From: Pyrocephalus nanus
Taxonomy: Eukaryota; Chordata; Aves; Passeriformes; Tyrannidae
Reading direction: 5' to 3'
Length of the DNA stretch: 64,000 nucleotides
NCBI GenBank assembly: GCA_038380795.1
Contig: CM076261.1
Coordinates: forward strand, 35,427,866 to 35,491,865
Below, piece after piece: positions 25,201 to 36,500 of this stretch. Numbering within the stretch: position 1 is the first letter of the stretch; each line of letters starts with the position of its first letter. Position numbers and translations under genes: made by a program. The notes beneath the pieces were generated by a model. The model did no database searches and was not told where the DNA came from. It saw only the letters and a program-made list of their open reading frames with translations.

Positions 25201-25879
25201 TTCTTTATTAGGTAAAGATAATATCATTGGTTGAATAGGTGAAATTACAGATGATGCTATGGAGAAGTCATCAACTCAGCAGAGGCTTTAATCAGACATA
25301 AGTTTCTAATTTATCTGTTGACACGTTATAAAGTTTTGTTGAAAGTACCTATTATGGTCTCTAACGTCAGAAGTAGCAGAACCTTAATTCCTGACATTTT
25401 TGGTGGATTCTCTTTGATTAACTTTGAGGAACTGAATGTAATAAAGTGAATCTGCATTACTGTTCAGGCTACATTATAATTCTTCTTTGGATACTAATGA
25501 TTTTGTTGCCACCTTAGTGACAAAAAACCCCAAACAGAAATTGTTAGAGGTTATACATATACTTATAGGTACATTTAAAAAAGCTACATTTTTTATTCTA
25601 ACTTTGTAAGTTCATAAAATGAGAAAGAGTATTTTATGTTCCAGTAATGTTTATTTAGTAAAGATGTTCAACAATGTAAACAAAATTCAAAACTGTATTG
25701 AATATAGAGAGAATATAGAATATGTCTCTCTGGCCTACATGAGAGACTGTCGGCTCTCACAGAAATGGTTAGAGACACCTTCATCGGATGTTTTCCTCAC
25801 TTTAATGCAACTGAAAGCACTTTATTAAGAATTACTTTTGCTTTATCCTCAGATTGCTTGCCTTTTAAAATGCACTTGC
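22216..25879. other. AT-rich unique sequence with one GC-rich patch
   Basis: No gene recognised. The patch 23990-24115 is GC-rich, with GGCTGCTCC repeated twice; it may be a scrap of an unrecognised repeat. Antiparallel frames at 22817-23131 are not supported as coding. Confidence 0.5.
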
Positions 25880-25985
25880 TACATCATATTATGTAGTAAA
25901 TTATATTACATTATGCTATGCTACACTGTGCTATGTTTTACTATATCACACTATAATATATCATACCATATCATCTCATCAAGGA
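25880..25985. repeat. Degenerate TATCA/CTATG-type simple repeat
   Basis: About 100 bases built from short variants such as TTATGCTATGCTACACTGTG and CACTATAATATATCATACC. Units of roughly 5 bases have drifted apart, giving an imperfect ancient microsatellite. Confidence 0.65.
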
Positions 25986-27261
25986 ACATGGTTCACGATG
26001 TTGCTGACCTGAACTTCTCATCCTCCCTGTTCTCCTTGGTGCTGAGTAAAATCCTAGATGTTTATTTTATACTTACTTTGTGCTTTACTGTATTTCATTC
26101 AATTTTTACTCCTCTGTCCATTCTAATAAAAAGTATTTTCTTAACCATAATTTAAAGATACATACAGTTGGAACTGCTGCATGTACATGGATTCTGGAAA
26201 TAGTGTATGGTATCATATTTAAGGTATTCTGATTTTATTTATTAAACTTATCAAGTAAGACTACTGAACTGGATTCCGACATATCCCAAAAATACATTCT
26301 GTTTTGTTCAGAATGCATTGTTGATTCTTAGTGCTTCTTATTATCTACAATGAAAGTAATCACAACCAGCTGTAGTGAATAAGAATATTGAGTAATTTGA
26401 AATTATACCCTTTTGAAAGGTCAATGTCTTGTCACAGAAACGACCTGCAAGAAGCTTTTTATATTACTATCTTCTACCCAATTCAGATTTATTTCCTCTA
26501 TTCTTTATTACAACTGATGTAAACTAGTGACTCACAATAACTTTCAGCTCCATACAGATTCCCTGTTCTTCTTGAAATTGGAAGTCTTGCATAAAAATGG
26601 TACTTTTATTATTTTTCAGAAATCTTTCAAACCCTTTAGATTCTTAAGATTATTTGGATGTAACCTAAACAAGGTAAAAGTGAGATAAATTTTTATTTAT
26701 TATCTTGATGTATCTACAGAGAAATAAGTAAGAAAAGTCATGCTTCCTTTCATCTGTTTCCATAGAGGTAAGTTTTCAAAAAACAGGGACAAAGATGTAG
26801 CTGCAATTCTGCTGAATTACCATTTAAGCTTGGAATACTGTAGAACTAGTATGAAGTCTCTGAAATTAGGGAAAACTTGTCTATTTTTCTTTACAGAAAT
26901 AATTAGTTTTTATTGGGTTTTTTTTAAGCTTAATTAGTGAGCTAAAAACCAAAATATTTTTCAGTGGATAAGGCATTTTAAATTAGACTGGAATGAGAAG
27001 TTAATATATTAGTATGTAACTATATATGTCTTGTTTTTATTTATATTTCCATATATCTCCATGTAAAATCTTGATCTTAGTAATACTTGATTTGAAATTT
27101 TTTTTATACATTTCTCTTCTTTCTCTTGGCCATGAGATATAGATAGAAAAGAAGTGCTTTTGGAAAAGGGAGCTTTGGAACTTATTTGACATATTTATTC
27201 AATTATGCATTTTCATAATTGCATATGGCAATCATATCTATTCATACTTAGTCCTCCAAAC
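25986..27261. other. AT-rich unique sequence, no gene seen
   Basis: Nothing recognised beyond short chance frames (26740-26937). Confidence 0.6.
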
Positions 27262-27700
27262 ATGTAAATCCAGCATGTAACATTCCAGCCCCAATCAAGG
27301 GCAAGATCCTGGGAGGGGACACACCCAGGCCAGCTGATCCAAACTAACCAAAGGGATATTCCATACCATATGATGTCAAGTCAGATAAAGAAGCTAAGGA
27401 AAGGAACTGGAAGGGGGGCATTTGTTGTTTCCAATGTCTGTTGGCTGCGAAACCACTACATGTGCTGAAGCTTCTCTGGAAGTGGCCGGACATAACTCCT
27501 GATGGGAAGTAGAGAATAAACCTTCTTATTTTCCACTTCATTTTTGCCTGCACAAATTTTCACTGCTGCTTCAGTAAACTGCTTTATCTCAACCCACTAG
27601 TCATTTTTCATCTTATTCTCTTTCCCCTGTCTGGCTGGGAAGGGGATTGCTAGATCAGCTTGGTGGACACCTGGTGTCCAGCCAATGTCAATGCACTACA
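27262..27700 (+). mobile_element. Solo LTR of an avian endogenous retrovirus, related to the 41.9 kb copy
   Basis: The core around 27330-27370 (GGCCAGCTGATCCAAACTAA, then GGGATATTCCATACCATATG) is one I recognise from a common avian LTR group. It continues with a degraded TATA region (CAGATAAAGAAGC), a GGAAGGGGGG stretch, AATAAACC (27516-27523), a STOP-free but meaningless R/U5 region, and CTGCTTTATCTCAACCCACTA at about 27571-27591. It appears to end with ...GCACTACA at 27700. No internal retroviral genes flank it, so it is a solo LTR in plus orientation. The 5' edge is approximate and no clean target duplication was seen. The 69-codon minus-strand frame 27344-27553 is a by-product. Confidence 0.8.
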
Positions 27701-29318
27701 AGTATATAAAAGCGTTCCAACTTATCAAGATGAAAATTAACATTTTTGATCAAAGTCTGGTAAGAAAAGGGAAAATATAGAAGAAATGTAAATTCTGGCC
27801 TTTAATCAACCATTTAATATGGAGCAATCACACAACATTTCCATTCTTTATAGAAACAAAGGTAGGAATTGTCTGGAACTTCACTTTATTGTGACCATTA
27901 ATAGTAGTTGTGTTCCCATTTTTATCAAAGTTTTGTAAATAAAAATGTATAAGTCTGGTGGTCAAATATTTACAAGCTGTTATCTGCCTTTACCTTTTAG
28001 TCTCAGACATGCTGGTATTTACTCTATTAATGTATACTGTGGTAGCACCATTCAGCTTTTTTAAGGAAGATTGCAGCTTCAATACTTTGGCAATGCCATA
28101 TTTGTCATTGAAAGTCTTTCTACATGTCCAAAAGTATTTGGAATATTCTTCTAAACAACTGTAAAGACAGCAAACATTTTGACAAGAGTGCTTTTGTCTG
28201 ACACATGCATACTTTGTCAAGTGGAAAACAATGTTCAGAGGCATTAGACAAACCTTTTCTTGGTCAGAGAGAAACCATAAACTTTGTAATTCAAACAAAT
28301 ATTCTAAATGGTGGGGGGAGGTGGGCAGGAGCAAGGTGGAATCATAACAAATCTACTATATTGAGACAAGATTTATAGTACCTTCTCTCTGTATTATGCT
28401 TCTTTAAAACTTGAAACTTTAAAAGAAGTTCAGTTTTCTACACTACATTTCCCTTTTCATGTACATAATTCCAGCTCATGTGCCTCACATCTACTTCTGT
28501 CATGTACAATAGTGGAGTTTCTGTTTTTGACCAACATAGCCTCTGAATTGCTAAATTTGGTTACAGATCTGGCAATTCTTGGTGTCATTCAGCATAGACT
28601 GAGTATCTCCAGGGGTAAGGAATTAGTCAATAACTTTCAGATTGACAAAGATGAGGACGATCTAGCCCAGTTTGGGTACCTTACAGCTGCAATTGGTCAG
28701 ACTACGAGCACATGTGCACTTGCATGAGTGTGTAGATGTGTAAGATAGCTCATGAAGAGAAATTTCAGTTTAATTCTGTCAAACAAACATACATAAACAA
28801 ATATTTTATAATTTAGTGAAGATAGAGGAATGTCAAGTTAATTTCATTTTTGCATGAAAAATATGTGAGTATATAACATGACAGATAATAATTTCACAGA
28901 AACAGTATGTTGTGATTTGACATGCAACTTATATTCTTCTTAGGTGGACAGCTAGAACCTGTGATATATAGAAGCATAGACATCTGTAAAGTTATTTTTT
29001 TTTCACCTCTTTACTAGTATGCTCTATGTAATCCATAAAAATATTATTTTTTGAGTTTCCTTGGGGAGAAATAACATGTTAAAATGAGAGAGTATTTATT
29101 TTTTTTCCAGGAAATATTCCCAAAACTAATTTATTATTAAACTAAATTTATTTAGAGTATGTAATTTTAAAAATTAACCTTTAAATGATGAAGTATTTAA
29201 ATCTGTTCTTTTACCTGATTTATTCAATATTGCTCCATAATGTATACTCTCCTAATTTTAACATGTTAAAGGATGGCATATTATAATTAAGAATTTCAGT
29301 CATACTTGAAAAAAATAG
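27701..29318. other. AT-rich unique sequence, no gene seen
   Basis: The frame at 28512-28727 starts at GTG and reads smoothly (ELLNLVTDLAILGVIQHRLS), with an AG at the start and GGGGTAAGG inside it. No family is recognised and it is treated as chance. Confidence 0.5.
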
Positions 29319-29392
29319 ATTTATAAAATGATTTAGGTTGGAAAGAATTTCTAAAGATCATCTGAGTCCAACCCACCTTGCATGGACAGTGG
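29319..29392 (-). mobile_element. CR1 LINE 3'-terminal fragment
   Basis: The plus strand reads AAATGATTTAGGTTGGAAAG, then TCTAAAGATCATCTGAGTCC and AACCC. This is the reverse complement of the CR1 3' untranslated end, where the family has the 'gatgatct...ttccaacct' phrase just before the octamer tail. Only about 75 bases can be recognised, so the copy is either severely 5'-truncated or too decayed further on. Confidence 0.75.
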
Positions 29393-30974
29393 AGATTTTT
29401 AGGATGTAGCATTTAAGGTATAGGCTTCTTAACCACAGCAAAGTATTGTTCATAATATAACTGTCATCCTTCTTAAGCTTTTGTCTCTCTGTTAGACAAG
29501 GCATAAAATATGGGGTTTATTTTTATACAGCTTCTTGAAAAAATGGAAAAAAATATTCAGTAGGTTTCTTGAAGGTGAACTGAAGGAGAAAAATGGACAT
29601 TTTCATAAGTTCAAATTCTTTCACTTACTATAGTTAACTAATTAGAATAGGAAGGGAAACTTAATACAGATCGAGCTAAGATTTTAATAGTTTTTTATAT
29701 ATGAATGAATATGTTCTAATCTAAAGCATGATTTTCTAAAGATAGTCATATTACTTCATCAGTGTTATAGCTGAGATGCAGTGTGTCTGTAAAGTATTGG
29801 GCTTTACTGCAGCTGAAGGCTGAGTCACTTTAAAGAAATTTTTTGAAATCTTACTTCTCTATTAAATTTTTATTTAAAATCTGACCATGGAGTTTTGCAA
29901 ATGAAAGCCTTGAGTTGAAGTCAGTGACTCTTATTGTGACCTTCTCAGTGCACTATTTTACTTTTGCAGTGATTTAAAGAAACCTTAAACATTCTGTTGA
30001 CTATAGACTTACTGTACACATAATTTGATGAAGAATAGTGGGTTGGTTCTGGCACTATTTTGATAAAGTTAACCAGGTAGCAGCTGAAAATTATCTTGAA
30101 GGACTTTAAAAGTGGAGTTAGATGAAACAAAGCCACGTATTCCTGCTCATTCTACTGGTATAAATTGATTATGTCACTGTGAGTGAGGGAAAAAACTTTG
30201 TTGTGTGAGCAGCTAAATTAATCATTGATATTAGAAAGGCTTTCCCCATTGTTCATTCACAGCTTGTCTAAAGAAGACATGTTCAATTTCTAAACACAAG
30301 AACAGGTATGCAAATAGTAGCTCTATGTATGCAGAAGAGTAAAAAGAGGAAGCCTTAGTCAGCACGTTCCCTTTTAGATAGTTCTGGTGAACTGGAACTT
30401 ACATTGACAACTATTTTTCTCCTGACAGTTAGTCTTTAAAACTTGAAATTAAGAGCATGGAACCTATCCTCAAACTATGTCATTAACACACTCAAAATCA
30501 AGGCTATTGTTCCCCTTCTTTTGACACTCTCCTCCCTTTCTTATTCTTCTGCCTGAATTCAATATCCATTGAGTATTAGCGTTTTCCTCTTTGGAGAGGA
30601 AAGGTATAATATTTGTTTAACCTCCAGTCTCCTGCACTGCAGTTGACAGTAATGAAACTTGTTTAGATATACTATGTCCTTTTTAAAATAAGAGTATTTC
30701 AGATTGACTTGAGACTTGATAGATGCTATGGAAATAAAAATAGCATCCTTAGGGCCCTTCAAGAATTGCTGCATACAGAAAGATTTGTGTCCCAGAAGAT
30801 TCCAAGCTCTGATTCTGTCATTACTCTGGTGTCATTCACAAATATGTTTATTTTAAACTGTTTGTTGAGGAGCTGTGATGACCCATGGAATCAATAATAT
30901 GAGTGGGGGAAAATGACATATCAGGAAGCTGAATATTTCTAATTATATCTATTAAATAGATATGTTGAATTTTT
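29393..30974. other. AT-rich unique sequence, no gene seen
   Basis: No supported feature. Short frames near 30559-30897 occur on both strands without a motif. Confidence 0.6.
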
Positions 30975-31315
30975 AACTTCTTCAGGAATTGCTGAGGGGT
31001 GTCCCTAGTGGGTCTGGGCAGGTCCTGGCAGCCAGGGCCTGTCCCACAACCCCAGAGAGGAGCAGGGCAGCCCAGGGGCACTGGAACAGCCCCAACCCTG
31101 GGCTTTGGCCACCTCCTGGAGACAAAACTGCAGACTGATCAGTGCGTAGGAGGTGCAGACTCAGACAGTCTGCAACATGGAGATGGCCACTGCTCAGGCC
31201 AGGCCCCATGGCAGAGCCTTGGCTGAAAGCAGCTACCAGGACTGGGGGTCACATCCCCAAGGTGCTTCTGTAGCTTCTCTCAGCTGTCACCAGGGAAGTG
31301 GCCTGATTGAAGGTG
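30975..31315. other. Isolated GC-rich island, origin unknown
   Basis: An abrupt block of roughly 60 percent GC inside strongly AT-rich DNA, with few CpG. Phrases such as GGCAGCCAGGGCCTGTCCC and GGAGCAGGGCAGCCCAGGGG give it a repeat-like look. Open frames exist in three phases on both strands (30848-31497), which is expected of GC-rich DNA. The sharp edges argue for an inserted element, such as an LTR fragment or non-autonomous repeat, rather than a CpG-island promoter. I cannot name it. Confidence 0.45.
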
Positions 31316-31410
31316 TGTGTATGGATATGTATAAACACCTATATCTGTGTATAATTCACATAACTAACAGTCATATGTGTGCATATGTGTGCATCTGCAT
31401 ACAGTTACCT
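31316..31410. repeat. Degenerate TG/TATG simple repeat
   Basis: Loose (TG)n and (TATG)n-like sequence directly following the GC island, for example ATATGTGTGCATATGTGTGC near 31374-31393. Confidence 0.6.
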
Positions 31411-33472
31411 GAATTTCACGGAACAGAGAAGTCTTCCATCACAGTGATAACTGCCTGGCGATTTTGTGTATGGCTGATGCAGTTTATTGCTGCTTAAGAA
31501 TTACTTACTTGTTCAGGCTAAGGTTTACATTTTTATTGAGGTATGAGGCATAGAGGACACCTTCTCAAAACTGTGATAAATATTGTTAGGTGGGAAATTG
31601 ATTTTCTTATAAATTATAATTTAATCATGAGTCTAAATTGGGATTTTCTGCAAATGTGTTCAGTGTCCTAAATTTGCTCTGTAGGCTTTAGTAATAATTG
31701 TCTTCATTTTGTCTCTTTCTGTATAAAGAAAATACAATACAATTTTGCATGTGGCTTGCAGACTACACTCAAAAACATTTGAAATATACTGCTCTGTTTT
31801 TTAAAAATATCTGTCATGCTTACTCTGAGGTGACTTTTCCAACATCCTGACATAGTGCATTGATTTTAATATGATCAATATCACAGGGTATTATTCACTC
31901 CTAGACTGTTATGGATTTCTAAACTGCCCATTGTTTCTCATATTTTGTTTCTTGAGTTCTTCTTCAGTGCCTCCACATTTCTGTGCATAGAGACTTGGAG
32001 ATATGTCTAATTAATTACACAAGAATTGCATAATCTTGCTGCATTTGCCTCAGAATTTGGATTCCAGAATTGTTCCTGTGGGAAGTAAAATCTTTTTGGC
32101 CTTTTTCCCAGACTATGACATTTGATGCTTAGTTACACTACATGGGAATTTAAAAAAAATTTACACTGAATACCTGTATACTTCAGTTATGACTGTAGGC
32201 AGTAACGGAAGCAAATGCTTGAAATCTATTTGGTCTGCAAATGCTGACCTTACTAAAAGACACTTTCTTTAATAGTAGAGACTTTCACATTTTTTTACCT
32301 CTTTCAATATAATGTTTAAGAATATTTTTCACTAACATGATATTTATGTAGACTATATTCACTATTTTTAACTGCACAAATTTTGCATTATTTCATATCA
32401 GGATGTTCTGGTCTGCAAAATTAATGGAAAGTTCAATCAAGTGAAGTAAAATTCTAATTTTTCTTCAGTTTTCTTGTCCCTTTGTATGACTAGCTTTAGT
32501 ACTGTTATACAGAATAGCTATACTGCTGTAGTTACATAGCACAGACATTAACTTCAACATTTCTTGTGAGTTTGAAAGCTGTTATCTATGGGAAGCTATA
32601 ATTTAAAACATTTCTGTACCTTAGCATGGGGTTTTATATAAAATCAGTCAAAAAATATTAACAAGTGCAGGCTCTCTTCTTTTGTTCAAATGTAATTGCC
32701 CTAAATTCTTTTGCAAGAATATTTTCATCTTTCAAGAATCTCAGCGAGTTCCCACAGCTCTTTATTTGTTTTTAGAATTGCCAGTTGAAAAGTTGCACTT
32801 TCCGAGCACTCTTCACGTGTATCACTGGTTATTTATGCTAGAATGTTACAAGAAAATCTCATTTCAGACCAAATCTTACTGTTAGGTGCTATATCAAAGT
32901 ATGAGAAGTTGTGCTTGTTTAGAATGGTTGACAAAAAGTATCACAGAAGGTACTCATCATGATCATTTCCTTGTTTTATTAATTGTAACACATTAATCCT
33001 CTTTCCAAATGAAAATTAAGACTGTAATACTGCCCCATGGCTACATGTTTATATTTTTTGGGATGACTGGAACAAAATACAAGTACTGTTTTATTTTAAT
33101 TTTTCAACTGCCTGTATTCCAGCACTACAACATGTACTTCAGAATCTTGTGTCCTCAAAGCACATTAGATAAAGGCCAGTAATCATTGTCAAGAGCTAAA
33201 TATTTATAAACAGCATAAAGCTTTTTGCAATCCCAACAAATCTAGAATAAATTTCCTATAGTGCAAAAGTACTCCCTCCAGATGCTTTCAGATTACAATA
33301 AACTAAATGCATTAGCTTAAAAAATGCAGGCTTCGTGTGCTCTCTTGCTTTTGTAAATAATTGGGTTGTTCATATAAAGCTTGTAGAATGTTGTGTTATA
33401 TAACATAAAATTTCATTTTTAGTAGAAAACTTAGATCAGCTATGACCTAAATATAAAAAAGTATTTCAAAAC
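31411..33472. other. AT-rich unique sequence, no gene seen
   Basis: No gene or transposon recognised. The 33100-33260 part has the even, low-CpG texture of conserved non-coding DNA, but that is only an impression. Confidence 0.55.
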
Positions 33473-33545
33473 CTTTTTTTGTTTGTTTGTTTTGTTGTGT
33501 GTGGGTTTTTTTGTTTGGTTGGTTGATTATTTTTTTTTTCCTTTG
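33473..33545. repeat. T/G-rich low-complexity tract
   Basis: Strand-asymmetric T and G only (GTTTGTTTGTTTTGTTGTGT, then GTTTGGTTGGTTG). Confidence 0.9.
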
Positions 33546-36500
33546 TAAATGACACTGGTCCTTGAAAGAAAGCGGGAACTTTAGTTTTGTAAGTTTCCTT
33601 TACTCATGATGCTTGCAGAGATCATAATCAAGACAAGATAATCCTCCATTTGGCATTCTAATAGTTTCCATTATAACTGACTGACAGAGCTTTACAGTGC
33701 TATGAAATGCTATTAAAAATAGGATCAAATTGTTTTCTCATTCTGAAAAAAAAAAAGCCTGCAAAAGACAGAACAATCTTCCTGAAAGTTTCATGGTATT
33801 GTGCACCTGAGGAAGATAAGCTTCTAATATTTTCTCTAGAGAGAAGCTTGTAAAAAATAAATCAGCATGCAACCCTTGGAAATGTTGGCAGTATAAGAAG
33901 AGACTTATTTTCCCCCTCCTGTCCCAAGTGCCTTTAGACTACACCTATAAATATAATGAAAAAATAGTAATGAAAAGAGGTCTTTCATTTTGTCTTCATG
34001 TGTCAACTAGCTACATGAAGAGTTCATTCTGTTATCCCCTACTGGATGAAGCACATAGGTTAGAATGGAAACGGAAACATAGGCCAGGGATTAATTCTTG
34101 GATTCATTAAATTAGTTGGCTAATTTAACGATCTTCAGGGTGCAGTGCAAAGTGTTTTGCCTCTGTCTGTCTCTTCCTCAAACTCTGTTGAGTTCCTTAA
34201 ACATGTTGTGCTAGGAAATATCACTCATTTGGATTTGTGAAGACTTCCCTCTTCAAGGGAGGAATGTGCTTTTTCTCTCTCTCAGTAAATTTATAAGTAA
34301 TTTAGTTATCTTCAGTTGAGCAAAATTTTCCTGCTTGCTGTTCAGTGGGACTTTTAGCCTGAGGTCATAAGGAATTATGTTTCAAAGATTTTGGTTTTGG
34401 TTAGCTTAAATCCTCAATTCAGCAAGATAATATTTTTAACTATAAATTAATTTTAAAGTGAGTAATTCTATGTCAACAATTTTTATTACCATGATTTTCA
34501 TTTTTATTCTTTTTGTTCTGTTTAAGAGTTGCTTCCTATGTATGACCCTTGAAGCCAGTACTACAAAAGAAAACCGCAATGTAAGCAAATGCTTAAAGAA
34601 AAAAATATACATTATTGAAAATTTTCAGCTGAAAATGAAATGTGACTTTATACAGTGGAGATTATATAAAGAAGAAAACACTTTTTTACTTCCCTATTAG
34701 TAAGTTAATTAATTGTGGAATAGGATTCTGTTTACTGTAAAAGTGGTTGTAATTACTGGGTTGCTTGAACGAGTTGAATATATAAGAATTTAAACTCAGA
34801 AAAAAAAATTGTTGTTGATTCTTCTGCATTCCCTTCATGAATTAAAGTGACTGGCTAAGCATGGGCTTAACTAACAGTGTGAACACAAATAGATGGTCTA
34901 GCAATGTATTTGAGTTTGAAAACATGAAATGAGTTGAAGTCTAATTAGTTCAGAGAGATTCCAGGCAAACAAGTTTTCCTTATTTAGCTGAGGGAGGTGT
35001 ACCTGGTCTCTTACATCAACCTGTTTCTTTTAGAAGTCAGTTAGATTAATGGATGAAATAGTCTTCCTTTTTTCCACTGACATATACATAGAAACCCTCC
35101 ATCTCTGTCCTTCTGAACCCTAGAACATCCTGGAATATATGGGTTTGGAGTATATTACTGTCCATTATTGTTGATCATGCTCCTTAAATATGCACAGCTA
35201 CAGATTCATTAATCATGTACATAAGTTTTGAAATAGCCAAATTCTGCTCTGAAACATATGCACTCCCACTTATTGTGTTATTAGTAGAAAAGTATGCCAG
35301 AACTTTAAGGGTGCTTAGTCCCAAAGAATGGTGGCATGGCTGTTCATAGGTAAAAACAATGTGGCAAGTTTCTGTTGCACTTCACCAAGCAACTTTTTCA
35401 AATGCACTTGTAGGATCTAACTCCTTGCCTCCAACGCTCTAATTTTTCTATGTTTGGCATTCCATAAACTTGCATTTGAAATGTATGGGTAAGATGAATA
35501 CCTTTAGTAAAATATATGGCTGTTCTGAATTCAAAATTCAGTATCGGCTTCTGTGGTCCTTCATTATCTATTTTTTATTTTGTTTTTTTACATTACAAGA
35601 GCTAAGAAAACTCTTTACATGCTTCAAAATGCATCATCAAGTCAAAAATTAACTCTTCAATATTGAAAAATATGAAGACCAAGCTACCTCTCAGGAAACT
35701 CCTGGCATCAAAGATATTTCTTTACACAGATATAGTAGGTCTGATGTTAGGAGAAGCAGCTCTCTTGTCGCATGCAGGAGGCTAAAAAACCTCTTGTTAT
35801 TTAGTTGCTTCCAATGTTTTAATCACTTTAATTTGCACTTTCCTTTTTGTTCTGTAGCTTGGAAGGTCAAATATACTACACTAAATTTTCCTCATTGAAC
35901 AGTAATTTATTTTTATGGCAATTTTTGATCACTGATTTTGGCATTAAATGCTGTATGTTAGTAAAATGCAAAAAAAAAAAAGTAATATTATCAGGAGACA
36001 GTTCTTCAAGTTCTCTTTTGCTGAAGACATAGAAAACCATTTTCTCTTTAGGAAAATTATGCTGTTGGCATTCTATGAGGTGACACAGTCATTCAAATTA
36101 TACTGACAGTGAAAAAGAGCTTCAATTTTCTGTATTACAGGAAATTATGATACCAAGAAAAACATACAGATGTTTCTGAAGATAACTCAAAATAGCCTTC
36201 TCCATCATTCATTTATGAATTTTTCTCTCAGAATTATTCCTGTTTCTAAGCTAAGCAATTTTTACATTTGATCAAAACATTTTAAACCTTTTTATTGAGA
36301 CATGTTGTTTATCCTAGCTATGACAATAAGCCAACTGAGGCAAGGTGTCAGCAATTTCAATATGTTAAATGCAAATATGTTGCGTTCTCTGTACCCTAGA
36401 GGGCAAACAGTAAACCACTTTTTTGTTCTATGCCAGTTCACTCCTTTTATTGGAGAACCTTTAAAGGGGAACTGAGATGTTTTTCACTTTCCTAAAAAAA

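Noticed and set aside
28512..28727. 71-codon frame with possible splice borders
   Set aside because: GTG start, no family recognised, acceptor weak; chance is likely.
30848..31497. Several overlapping frames in the GC-rich island
   Set aside because: GC-rich DNA has few stops; frames in three phases on both strands point to composition, not coding.
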